From Paraburkholderia sp. BCC1886 (GTDB taxonomy: Bacteria; Pseudomonadota; Gammaproteobacteria; Burkholderiales; Burkholderiaceae): a stretch of DNA of 64,000 nucleotides. Shown here one piece after another: positions 26,600 to 34,419 of this stretch. How positions within the stretch are numbered: position 1 is the first letter of the stretch; each line of letters begins with the position of its first letter. The DNA lies in NCBI RefSeq assembly GCF_900996245.1, contig NZ_CAAJGK010000041.1, positions 496,001 to 560,000 of the forward strand. Reading direction: 5' to 3'. Below the pieces are notes generated by a model that searched no databases, had not been told where the DNA came from, and worked only from the letters and a program-made list of their open reading frames with translations. Both the position numbers and the translations under genes were made by a program.

Positions 26600-27673
26600 A
26601 TGAAAAAAACCACACTGATTTTCGGGGCGTTGACCATGTTGTCGGCGGGTGCGTATGCACAAAGCAATGTCACGCTGTACGGCAGCATCGACGAAGGCGT
26701 GACGTATACGAGCAATATCAAGGGGCACGGTACGGCAAGTGTCGGCCCGGTCGCGGTGCCCGACTTCTTTGGCTTTCGCGGCTCGGAAGATCTCGGCGGC
26801 CAGTGGAAAGCCATCTTCGCGTTGCAGGAAGGCTTCCTCTCCAACACCGGCGCGAGCACCATCGCCGGCGAAGCGTTCAGCCATTTCGCGTTCGTCGGTC
26901 TGGGCGGCCCGTACGGCACGCTGACGCTCGGCCGGCAACTCGACCTGACGACCGACACCTTGCGGCTGGATTCGGACGGCGGCGTGCAGTACACGTTTTA
27001 TCTGTTCCATCCGGCCAATCTGGACAACATCGGCATTCGCGGCGATTCGATCAATAACTCGGTCAAGTACAGCACGCCGGTCTTCGGCGGCCTGAAGGCG
27101 ACCGTGCTGTACGGTCTCGCCGATACGACCACGCAACCCGGCCGGGTGCTGAGCGCCGACGTCGTGTATACGAACGGCCCGCTGCATGCGACCGCCGTGT
27201 ATAGCAGCTGGCGCAATCACACCATCGACATCGGATCGCAGCTCGGCTACGGCAGCTTCCTCGGCCAGTCGCTGGCGGGCAAGACGTTCAATGCGAAGAA
27301 GCAGGATATCGGCGGACTGTCGGCGACCTATGCGATCAGCCCGCAGGTGAGCGTGCACGGCGTGCTTACCCAGGTGAACCTGAGCTCGGTCACGGAGTCG
27401 GGGCGCATGCGCAATGTCGAAGGCGGGCTGGACTGGCACACGACGCCGGCGAATACGGTGACCTTCGGCGGCTATGGCTCGTGGCTCACGGGCACGCGTT
27501 ACGCGGCGCTCGGCGTGGGCGACGTGTACGCACTCTCGACGCGCACGATGGTCTACGCGCAAGCCACCTATCAACACGCGGACGGCAACGGTCACGCGGC
27601 GCTCGCGCTGCTGTCGCCGTCGGGCAGTCAGAACCAGATGGCGCTGCGCATCGGCGTACATCACTTCTTCTGA
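26600..27673 (+). CDS. Gram-negative porin (Burkholderia trimeric type)
   Basis: The 357-residue outer-membrane protein has a short signal peptide (cut after AYA, near residue 20), then the family start QSNVTLYGSIDEGVTYTSN and a C-terminal strand ending in Phe, which is needed for assembly by the BAM complex. It is a 16-strand general diffusion porin. It follows the LivG-type gene by two bases and so probably forms the outer-membrane entry for the same substrate. The ribosome-binding site is weak, so translation may depend on coupling to the gene before it. Confidence 0.88.
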   Translation: MKKTTLIFGALTMLSAGAYAQSNVTLYGSIDEGVTYTSNIKGHGTASVGPVAVPDFFGFRGSEDLGGQWKAIFALQEGFLSNTGASTIAGEAFSHFAFVGLGGPYGTLTLGRQLDLTTDTLRLDSDGGVQYTFYLFHPANLDNIGIRGDSINNSVKYSTPVFGGLKATVLYGLADTTTQPGRVLSADVVYTNGPLHATAVYSSWRNHTIDIGSQLGYGSFLGQSLAGKTFNAKKQDIGGLSATYAISPQVSVHGVLTQVNLSSVTESGRMRNVEGGLDWHTTPANTVTFGGYGSWLTGTRYAALGVGDVYALSTRTMVYAQATYQHADGNGHAALALLSPSGSQNQMALRIGVHHFF

Positions 27674-27741
27674 TCCGCGGCTGCAACGTATATCAACGAG
27701 GCGACCCAGTCGCCGCTCATCTCCCGGAAGGAACGACACTC

Positions 27742-28380
27742 ATGACACTCAGACTCGGCGATATCGCCCCCGACTTCGAACAGGATTCGAGCACCGGTAC
27801 GATCCGTTTTCACGACTGGCTCGGCACGAGCTGGGGCGTGCTGTTTTCGCACCCGGCGGATTTCACGCCGGTGTGCACGACCGAACTCGGCCTGACCGCG
27901 AAGCTCGCGGGCGAGTTCGAGAAACGCAACGTGAAAACCATCGCGCTATCGGTGGACGGTGCGCAATCGCACAAGGAATGGATCAAGGACATCAACGAAA
28001 CGCAAGCCGCGAACGTCGGCTTCCCGATTCTCGCGGACGGCGACCGCAAGGTCTCGACGCTGTACGACATGATTCACCCGAACGCCAGCGAGACGCTGAC
28101 GGTGCGCTCGCTATTCGTGATCGATCCCAACAAGAAGGTACGTCTGATCATCACGTATCCGGCCAGCACGGGACGCAACTTCGACGAAGTCCTGCGCGTG
28201 ATCGATTCGCTGCAACTCACGGATCATCATTCGGTGGCGACGCCGGGCAACTGGAAGCAGGGCGACGACGTGGTGATCGTGCCGTCGTTGAAGGACGAAG
28301 AAGTGATCCGGCAGAAATTCCCGAAGGGGTATAAGGCGTTGCGTCCGTATCTGCGTTTGACGCCGCAGCCGAACAAGTAA
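27742..28380 (+). CDS. 1-Cys peroxiredoxin (Prx6 type), second copy
   Basis: The 212-residue Prx6-type enzyme has peroxidatic Cys45 in PADFTPVCT, the catalytic Arg region LTVRSLFVIDP, and a full C-terminal dimer domain (GNWKQGDDVVIVPSL). It is more canonical than the paralogue at 16312, which has N- and C-terminal extensions. AAGGAA precedes the ATG, 68 bases after the porin stop. It closes the island and probably removes peroxide produced by the uncoupled flavin monooxygenases. Confidence 0.9.
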   Translation: MTLRLGDIAPDFEQDSSTGTIRFHDWLGTSWGVLFSHPADFTPVCTTELGLTAKLAGEFEKRNVKTIALSVDGAQSHKEWIKDINETQAANVGFPILADGDRKVSTLYDMIHPNASETLTVRSLFVIDPNKKVRLIITYPASTGRNFDEVLRVIDSLQLTDHHSVATPGNWKQGDDVVIVPSLKDEEVIRQKFPKGYKALRPYLRLTPQPNK

Positions 28381-29154
28381 CGCACGTGGCGGCGTGAGCC
28401 GCTAAATGAGGGGCGGCTTGCTGCGTCGATGTGCGTGGCAGGCCGTTTTTTTTGAGAGGCGAGAATTTCTTGGTCTTGTCGGTTGCGGAAATTGGAAACT
28501 GTTGTGGCGCGAGCAAACTTCAACCGATATTTGAACATTCGGCTCGGTGCTTCATGGAACCGATCTGGGCGGCAGCGACCTGGATCTGCTGGTCGATGCA
28601 TTGCCCGGTGCGACGTTGTTCGATTTAGGAGGATTGCAGGATGAGTTGGAGACGCTGCTCGGCGTTCAAGTCGATTTGCTGACACCAACGGACTTGCCGC
28701 CGAAGTTCCGGGCCGAAGTGCTTGCAGAGGCGCGGCCGGTATAAAGTTGCGCCGGTTCGTGATGAACCCGTACAGAACCCGGCAAGCAGAGGAAGGCGAG
28801 CGACACCCCAGACCCACAAAGAAGAGCGCACCCACATCAGGACGTCGGACTCCAGCGCATCCGGCTGGCAGTTCTACGGGTCACTCGAAGGTGGGTGCGA
28901 GCCGCCATTATTCCGCGCCAAAAATCCGCGCATAGAAAAAAATAAAAACGCCAAACCGCGCGGCAACGCCCCCCGTCGGGCCTTCACGGGAAAAATGCCC
29001 GGCTTCCGCTATCGCGCATGTAAGTCTGGGTAATTGTCGATGTAACGAAAAAAACGAGCCGGGCTCCTAGACTGCGCGTTGTTCAGAGACGCGCTTCGCG
29101 CCCTGAACGGGTAAGCGCCTTGCCATTGCAAAGGCGTGTCTACAGGACCCTGTC
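28381..29154 (+). other. Gene-poor stretch holding a decayed nucleotidyltransferase
   Basis: This 774-base stretch has lower GC content and poor codon statistics except for the remnant at 28535-28744. Near its right end GTTCAG at 29081 pairs with CTGAAC ending at 29108, forming a stem-loop about 46 bases before the first glycosyltransferase; it may act in the leader of that operon. No other gene is supported. Confidence 0.5.
28535..28744 (+). pseudogene. Remnant of a nucleotidyltransferase (MntA-like antitoxin type)
   Basis: The frame reads TFGSVLHGTDLGGSDLDLLVD and continues to DLPPKFRAEVLAEARPV before a stop. This is the C-terminal two thirds of a ~97-residue minimal nucleotidyltransferase, with the GS...G...SDxDLLVD catalytic pattern intact. 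A TGA at 28532-28534 in frame, and a shift of frame just upstream, remove the N-terminus. Such proteins usually pair with a HepT-type toxin; no toxin gene is visible downstream. It is probably debris of a former toxin-antitoxin locus. The motif is quoted in two overlapping parts: FGSVLHG and GGSDLDLLVD. Confidence 0.65.
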
Positions 29155-30066
29155 ATGACGCAGCTCGTGCAGCCGGCATCGCATGTCGCGTTGATTCTCT
29201 CGCCCGCGCTCGGCGATTCCCTGTTGACGATGACGATCGCGCGCAACCTGCGCCGCGACGGCATCGACGTAACGGTGTACGGGCATCATGCCGCGCGCCT
29301 GCGTGACTGGTTCCCCGGCGTCGATATCCACGACGACCTCGGCAATCCCGGCGACGCCGCGCTGGCCGCCCGCCTCGCGCGCTTCGACCTGGTCATCCAG
29401 ATGCATGGCGACCGGCCGTTCGCGGGCCTCCAACGCCTGCACCCGCGCGTGATTCTGCTCGACGCCGTGCACCGCGGACGCTCGCCGGAGTCGATGGCGA
29501 CCAGAATGGCGCGCTTCTGCCGCGACGAACTGGCGCTGTCGAGCGCCGACAAAAGCAACGGCATGAGCGCGCCCGCCGGGCTCGTGCATCGCCGGCACCC
29601 GCAACGCGTGGCCATTCATCCCACCGCCAGCACGGTCGACAAATGCTGGCTGGCATCGCGCTACATTCGCCTCGCCATGAAGTTGCGCGAGCGCGGCTTC
29701 GATCCGCAATTCGTGGTCGCGCCGGAAGAGCGGGGCGCGTGGCTGCACGTCGAACGTCAGGGCCTGACCTTACCCGACCTCGGCTCGCTGGATAACGTCG
29801 CCGCGTGGCTGTACGAGTCCGGCTGGTTCATCGGCAACGACTCGGGCATCGGCCATCTCGCCTCCAGCCTGCAGATTCCCACGCTGTCGCTCTTCATGCG
29901 CCGCGGTCTTGCGCATACGTGGCGACCGGGCTGGGGCCGCGGGCAGGTGCTGATCGGCAGCACCTATCTGCCGACCGGTCATCTGAAAGAACGCTACTGG
30001 AAGTACATGCTCTCCGTGCGCAAAGTCACGCACGCGTTCGAACAACTGTGCGCCGATCTCGCGTGA
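29155..30066 (+). CDS. Glycosyltransferase family 9 (heptosyltransferase-like) protein
   Basis: The 303-residue protein resembles ADP-heptose:LPS heptosyltransferases. It has an N-terminal Rossmann half (ALILSPALGDSLL, near residues 12-24) and a C-terminal half with AIHPTAST...W and the conserved nucleotide-sugar motif GNDSGIGHLAS. These cytoplasmic enzymes add a sugar to LPS core or another surface glycan, and some act on protein. Its stop overlaps the GTG start of a paralogue. The locus lacks lpxC- or waa-type core genes, so the acceptor is unknown. Confidence 0.8.
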   Translation: MTQLVQPASHVALILSPALGDSLLTMTIARNLRRDGIDVTVYGHHAARLRDWFPGVDIHDDLGNPGDAALAARLARFDLVIQMHGDRPFAGLQRLHPRVILLDAVHRGRSPESMATRMARFCRDELALSSADKSNGMSAPAGLVHRRHPQRVAIHPTASTVDKCWLASRYIRLAMKLRERGFDPQFVVAPEERGAWLHVERQGLTLPDLGSLDNVAAWLYESGWFIGNDSGIGHLASSLQIPTLSLFMRRGLAHTWRPGWGRGQVLIGSTYLPTGHLKERYWKYMLSVRKVTHAFEQLCADLA

Positions 30067-31055
30067 GCGCGCGGCCAGACGAAGGGCGGGTCGAACCGCG
30101 CGTCGAACCGCTAGTCGATGTGACGCAACGACGCGTGGCGATCGTGATGTCGAACGCGATCGGCGATACGCTGGTGCTGATGGTGATCGTGCGTAACCTG
30201 CTGCGCAACGGCGTGGACGTGACGGTGTTCGGCCGGCCGGCTTACGCGCTGCGCCGCTGGTTCCCCGACGTGACGATTCATCCGATGCCCGAGCAACTGT
30301 TCGATCGCGCCTGGCTCGCGCCGTTCGACGTGGTGCTGCAAATGCACGTGGAGCAGCCCGTGCCGATGCTGAGGACGTTGCACCACCGGGTCTTCGATAT
30401 GGACAGCGTGATCTTCGGCGATCGCGCCGGCTGTATGGCCGAACGCTTCGCCGATTTCTGCCGGCAGGAACTCGCGCTCGCGAACGTCGGCATGGAAACC
30501 GGCATGACACCGCCGCCGCTGCTCAGGCATCGGCGACACGGCATGCGCGTTGCCATTCATCCCGAAGCCAGCACGGAGGACAAACGCTGGCTGCCGCGGC
30601 GCTTCGTCACGCTGGCGCAACGACTGCAACGCCGCGGCTACGATGTTCACTTCGTGATCGCGCCGCACGAGCGCGAACGCTGGAAAGAACTCGAGCACTG
30701 GGGCATACCTGCGCCGGTATTCGCCGATCCTCACGAGCTGGCCTGCTGGCTTTATGAATCCGGCTGGTTTATCGGTAACGATTCGGGCGTCGGTCATCTG
30801 GCGTCCTGTCTCGGCGTGCCCACGCTTTCCCTGTTCCGGCGCCGCCGCGTGTCGGAGCGCTGGCGGCCGGGTTGGGGCGCGGGTGCAGTCGTTTTGCCGT
30901 GGCAATGGGTGCCGGGCGCATCGTTCAAGGAAAAATTCTGGCGGCAGACGCTGACCTGTGCGCGTGTCGAGTCGGCATTCCATCGGCTCGTGCGCGAACA
31001 GCAGAGTGCAACCGGTCAGGCTGCGCATCTGGCGGGCGTGACCCAGTCGTCATGA
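30063..31055 (+). CDS. Glycosyltransferase family 9 protein, second tandem copy
   Basis: The 330-residue paralogue shares with its neighbour the order IVMSNAIGDTLVL, AIHPEASTEDKRWLP and GNDSGVGHLASCLGVP. It has a longer N-terminus and a Gln/Ala-rich tail. The GTG start at 30063 overlaps the previous stop (GTGA), so translation is coupled. The two copies diverge in the N-terminal acceptor half more than in the nucleotide-sugar half, as expected if they add successive sugars to the same glycan. Confidence 0.8.
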   Translation: MSARPDEGRVEPRVEPLVDVTQRRVAIVMSNAIGDTLVLMVIVRNLLRNGVDVTVFGRPAYALRRWFPDVTIHPMPEQLFDRAWLAPFDVVLQMHVEQPVPMLRTLHHRVFDMDSVIFGDRAGCMAERFADFCRQELALANVGMETGMTPPPLLRHRRHGMRVAIHPEASTEDKRWLPRRFVTLAQRLQRRGYDVHFVIAPHERERWKELEHWGIPAPVFADPHELACWLYESGWFIGNDSGVGHLASCLGVPTLSLFRRRRVSERWRPGWGAGAVVLPWQWVPGASFKEKFWRQTLTCARVESAFHRLVREQQSATGQAAHLAGVTQSS

Positions 31056-31101
31056 AGCACGTCATCAAGCACGCAATGAACTCTTCGCCTCACGAAATCC
31101 A

Positions 31102-32397
31102 ATGACATCGAAACCGAACGCGGTGTTTCTCCACACCGGTTACCGAACCGCGGGCACCTGGCTGTGGTCGCGCTTTCGCGATCTCCCCGGCGTGACCGCT
31201 TATTACGAACCGTTGCATGAAATGCTCGCGACACTCGACCGGGCCACGCTCGAAAAAAGCACCGCCGATAGCTGGCGCTCGGGTCACCCGCAACTCGACA
31301 CGCCGTATTTCGCGGAATACGCCGGCCTGCTCGATCCCGAGCGTTGCGGTGTGCCGGGTTTCGACGAGCGTTTCGCCATCGATCGCTTTACGGCGGACGC
31401 GCCCGTGGAAGCAGAGCGGATCGAAGCGTATCTGCAAGGTCTGATCGACGCCGCACATGCACGCGGTACGGTGCCCGTTTTCAAATTCTGCCGTTCGCTG
31501 GGCCGTTTGCCGTGGTTTCGCGCGACGTTTGCGGATGCTGCGCATATCGTGGTCGAGAAAAATCCGATTTCGCAATGGCAGTCGTGCTGGGAGCTGTTTG
31601 CTTTGCATGGCAACGCGCATTTCGTCGCGGTGCCGTTGGCGGTGCTCGCGTCGAATCTCGGCGAGCCCATCGTGACGCGCGTGCTGAATGCGCTAAAAGT
31701 CGATTTGCCATTCTTGCCGGGCTCGCCTGAAACGCAGACGCTCGCCGCCTCTCTTGCGTTCTATAAACAGCAGGTCGGGCAGATGCCGCCGGCCGACGTG
31801 TATCGTGCGTTCCTCGCGCATTGGCTGCTGACCTTGCAGCACGCTGGCACCCATGCGCAGGCGATTTTCGATTGCGATCTGGCGGTACGCTCGCCCGCCT
31901 ATGCACACAGTGCGGAGCGCTGGATCGAGAGCCTCACTGGACTCACACCGACGTTGAGCAACGCGCGCCGCAGCGACTCGCAGCAGCGCGACTGCGGCTT
32001 CGATAGCGTTCAGGGATTGAGAATTCATCTCGCAGCGATGCAGTTGTGCAAACAACTGGTGCTAAGCGGCGATGCGCACGAGGACAGCTACACAGTGTGG
32101 GCCAACAAGATTGCGCAAGCGACGCAAATCATGGCGTTCGGTGCCGACGTGAACTGGCCGCAGCAGCATGCGGATTCGCAGCGCTCGGTGCGCATGGTCG
32201 AACTCGCGCTGGTGGACGGCGTGGATATCGACGCCGCGTTAGCGAGCGAACTAGCGGCCACCAGACACGCGTTGGCGACCAGCCGGCGGCAACTCGCGCA
32301 ACTGCAACGCTCGTTGTGGTTTCGGGTCACGCGGCCCGTGCGGCGATGGTTCGGCGACAGCGTCGGCGCGAAGCGACAAACGGTGGTTCGCAACTAG
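31102..32397 (+). CDS. Sulfotransferase-like P-loop protein
   Basis: The 431-residue protein starts with a nucleotide-binding loop FLHTGYRTAGTWLWSRFR (residues 9-26), which resembles the 5'-phosphosulfate loop of PAPS-dependent sulfotransferases. A later IVVEKNPISQWQSCW segment resembles the 3'-phosphate-binding region. The last ~60 residues form a predicted coiled coil, then a basic amphipathic stretch (LWFRVTRPVRRWFG) like the membrane-association tails of glycan-modifying enzymes. It follows two glycosyltransferases by 46 bases, so transfer of sulfate to a surface glycan is the favoured reading. Sequence support is moderate, and a non-catalytic or kinase-like role is possible. Confidence 0.55.
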   Translation: MTSKPNAVFLHTGYRTAGTWLWSRFRDLPGVTAYYEPLHEMLATLDRATLEKSTADSWRSGHPQLDTPYFAEYAGLLDPERCGVPGFDERFAIDRFTADAPVEAERIEAYLQGLIDAAHARGTVPVFKFCRSLGRLPWFRATFADAAHIVVEKNPISQWQSCWELFALHGNAHFVAVPLAVLASNLGEPIVTRVLNALKVDLPFLPGSPETQTLAASLAFYKQQVGQMPPADVYRAFLAHWLLTLQHAGTHAQAIFDCDLAVRSPAYAHSAERWIESLTGLTPTLSNARRSDSQQRDCGFDSVQGLRIHLAAMQLCKQLVLSGDAHEDSYTVWANKIAQATQIMAFGADVNWPQQHADSQRSVRMVELALVDGVDIDAALASELAATRHALATSRRQLAQLQRSLWFRVTRPVRRWFGDSVGAKRQTVVRN

Positions 32398-32421
32398 GCC
32401 GACCCATCTCGCAAGCGAAGC

Positions 32422-33180
32422 TCAGGACTTTTTAACCGGCGCGACGCGACGGGTTTTCTTCGCGGGCGCGAGAAGCGCATCGCGTTCCGCGGCCCAGCGT
32501 TCGAGCAGCAAACGGGTCTGCGCCCGCACCGTCGATTTGATCAGCTCCGCGTTTTTCGCGTTCATGCTCTCCCAGCCGAGCAGCGTCAACGTGGTGCGAT
32601 GCGCGATATGAAACACCAGCAATTGTCCGTGCAGGCTGAATGCGCGAATGACGGTAACGGGGTCGTTGCCCGGCTGGCCGGAAATCTTGCCGACGAGCGC
32701 CGCGCTTGCCAGGTTCAACGGATCCCGAAGCCGGCTATTGATGATCTGTGACGCGCTTTCGGGCTCGTAGCCGGCCTGCTCGCGCGCAAAAAACAGGCGG
32801 CGGTTCGGCTTGTTGACCTTGGCGAACGCGCCATCGGCGAGCGCTTCCTGAATGGACATGAACGCGTCGATCAACGTCGCCGTGTCGGCGTCCCCGGCCA
32901 GCACCCGCTGGGCATGCGTAACGGGCGGCCCGAACCGTTGCCACGCTTCGTCGACCATCGCCTCGATGCAGGCGCGATAGACCCCTTCCTTGTTCTCGAA
33001 GTAATACTGCAACGCGGGTGCATTGACGCCTGCGCGCGTGGCGATGTCGCGCGTGGACGCGCCGTCGAAGCCATGTTCGCCGAACAGGTCGGCTGCCGCC
33101 TCGATGATCCGGTGGCGAGTTTCCTCGCCACGTGCATAGCCGCTCTCCGTCGAATGGCGCGGCCTCTTTGCGGTGTTCAT
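32422..33180 (-). CDS. TetR family regulator with CerR-type C-terminal domain
   Basis: The 252-residue protein has a TetR helix-turn-helix at about 20-66 (GFDGASTRDIATRAGVNAPA) and a C-terminal domain of the CerR/DUF1956 type, which senses drugs or lipophilic compounds in related repressors. It ends in a basic Lys/Arg/Pro tail. AGGAGA precedes the ATG. It is divergent from a tripartite efflux operon starting 97 bases away and should repress it; palindromes in that gap support this. Confidence 0.85.
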   Translation of the reverse strand: MNTAKRPRHSTESGYARGEETRHRIIEAAADLFGEHGFDGASTRDIATRAGVNAPALQYYFENKEGVYRACIEAMVDEAWQRFGPPVTHAQRVLAGDADTATLIDAFMSIQEALADGAFAKVNKPNRRLFFAREQAGYEPESASQIINSRLRDPLNLASAALVGKISGQPGNDPVTVIRAFSLHGQLLVFHIAHRTTLTLLGWESMNAKNAELIKSTVRAQTRLLLERWAAERDALLAPAKKTRRVAPVKKS

Positions 33181-33217
33181 GCCTTTCTCTCTCCTAACGC
33201 CCGCAGAAATATATCAC

Positions 33218-33257
33218 TTGACACAAATTTTCCAACTGGAATAATTCTGCCACCTGG
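33218..33257 (+). promoter_or_regulatory. Efflux operon promoter with embedded tandem operators
   Basis: A near-consensus promoter has TTGACA at 33218-33223 and AATAAT at 33240-33245, 16 bases apart. Between them lies TTCCA-AC-TGGAA (33230-33241). The same core, as CCACCTGG, recurs 18 bases further at 33250-33257. Binding of the divergent TetR/CerR-type protein there would block RNA polymerase. Confidence 0.65.
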
Positions 33258-33276
33258 AAACAATTGGACCGACACG

Positions 33277-34419
33277 ATGTCAGCGACAGCAGACTCATCT
33301 TCCCGCCCGGCAGCCGCTGGCCACGCTCCGGCGTCCACCCGCCGACGGCCGAGCCGCCGTACCGTGCTCATCGCACTCGGCGTGGTCGCGCTGATCGTCG
33401 GCGGTATCTGGCTGGTGCGCTGGTGGACCGTGGGCCGCTTCATCGAGAGTACCGACGACGCTTACCTGCAAGCCGACAGCGTCACGGTCGCCCCCAAAAT
33501 CGCCGGTTATATCACCGACGTGTACGTCGCCGATAATCAGGTCGTCAAGCCGGGCGATCCGCTGGTCCGGCTCGATACGCGTCAATACCAGGTCGCACTC
33601 GACCAGTCCGACGCCACCATCGACGCACGCAAGGCCGACATCGCACGCGCCGAAGCGGAAATCAGACAGCAGCAATCGAGTATTGCGCAGGCGCAAGCGC
33701 AGCAGCAGGTCGCCCGGGTGAACGCACAACACGCGACGGACGAAGTACATCGCTACGCGCCGCTCGTCGCCACCGGCGCCGAGAGCAGCGAGCGTCTCGC
33801 CGAACTGACCAGCACGCGCGACCAGGCGAGCGCCACGCTCGCCGCGAATGGTGCGGCCGTCGAAGCCGCGCGCTCGCAGATCGGCTCGCTGACCGCGCAA
33901 CTCACGCAGGCCCGCGCCCAACTCGAAGCCGCCGTGGCGAGCGCGCAGCAATCGCACCTCGATCTCGATAACACGATCGTGCGCAGCGTGCTCGGCGGCA
34001 GGGTGGGCGACCGCACCGTTCGCGTCGGTCAGTACGTTCAGCCCGGCACCCGCATGCTGACCGTGGTGCCGGTGCAAAGTACCTATCTGCAGGCCAATTT
34101 CAAGGAAACCCAGGTCGGCCGCATGCGGGTCGGCCAGCCGGTCGAGATGCACGTGGACGCGTTGCCGGGTCATACGCTGCACGGTGTGATCGACAGCTTC
34201 GCGCCGGGCACGGGCTCGCAGTTCGCGTTGTTGCCGCCGGAAAACGCAACCGGCAACTTCACCAAGATCGTTCAGCGGGTGCCGGTGCGAATCCGCATCG
34301 ATACCGGCGCGGAAACGCGTAGCGTGCTGCTGCCGGGTCTGTCCGTGAATGTCGACGTCGACACGCGTTCCGCCCGCGATCGCGACCAGCGCATCGACGC
34401 CGAGAACCATCGTGGCTGA
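33277..34419 (+). CDS. emrA: HlyD/EmrA family efflux periplasmic adaptor subunit
   Basis: The 380-residue adaptor has a cytoplasmic Ser/Arg-rich start, a single membrane helix (about 29-50), a biotinyl-lipoyl-like half (STDDAYLQADSVTVAPKIAG), a long Gln/Ala-rich coiled-coil hairpin (about 105-220) and a beta-barrel domain. It links the EmrB-type transporter to the NodT-type outer-membrane channel. The start at 33277 lies just after the operator region; upstream sequence in the same frame is non-coding. The last eight bases overlap the emrB-like gene. Confidence 0.88.
   Translation: MSATADSSSRPAAAGHAPASTRRRPSRRTVLIALGVVALIVGGIWLVRWWTVGRFIESTDDAYLQADSVTVAPKIAGYITDVYVADNQVVKPGDPLVRLDTRQYQVALDQSDATIDARKADIARAEAEIRQQQSSIAQAQAQQQVARVNAQHATDEVHRYAPLVATGAESSERLAELTSTRDQASATLAANGAAVEAARSQIGSLTAQLTQARAQLEAAVASAQQSHLDLDNTIVRSVLGGRVGDRTVRVGQYVQPGTRMLTVVPVQSTYLQANFKETQVGRMRVGQPVEMHVDALPGHTLHGVIDSFAPGTGSQFALLPPENATGNFTKIVQRVPVRIRIDTGAETRSVLLPGLSVNVDVDTRSARDRDQRIDAENHRG

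Noticed and set aside
28722..29033. 103-residue open frame after the nucleotidyltransferase remnant
   Set aside because: It is Arg/Lys/Pro-rich with no recognisable family and no ribosome-binding site; it does not resemble a HepT toxin.
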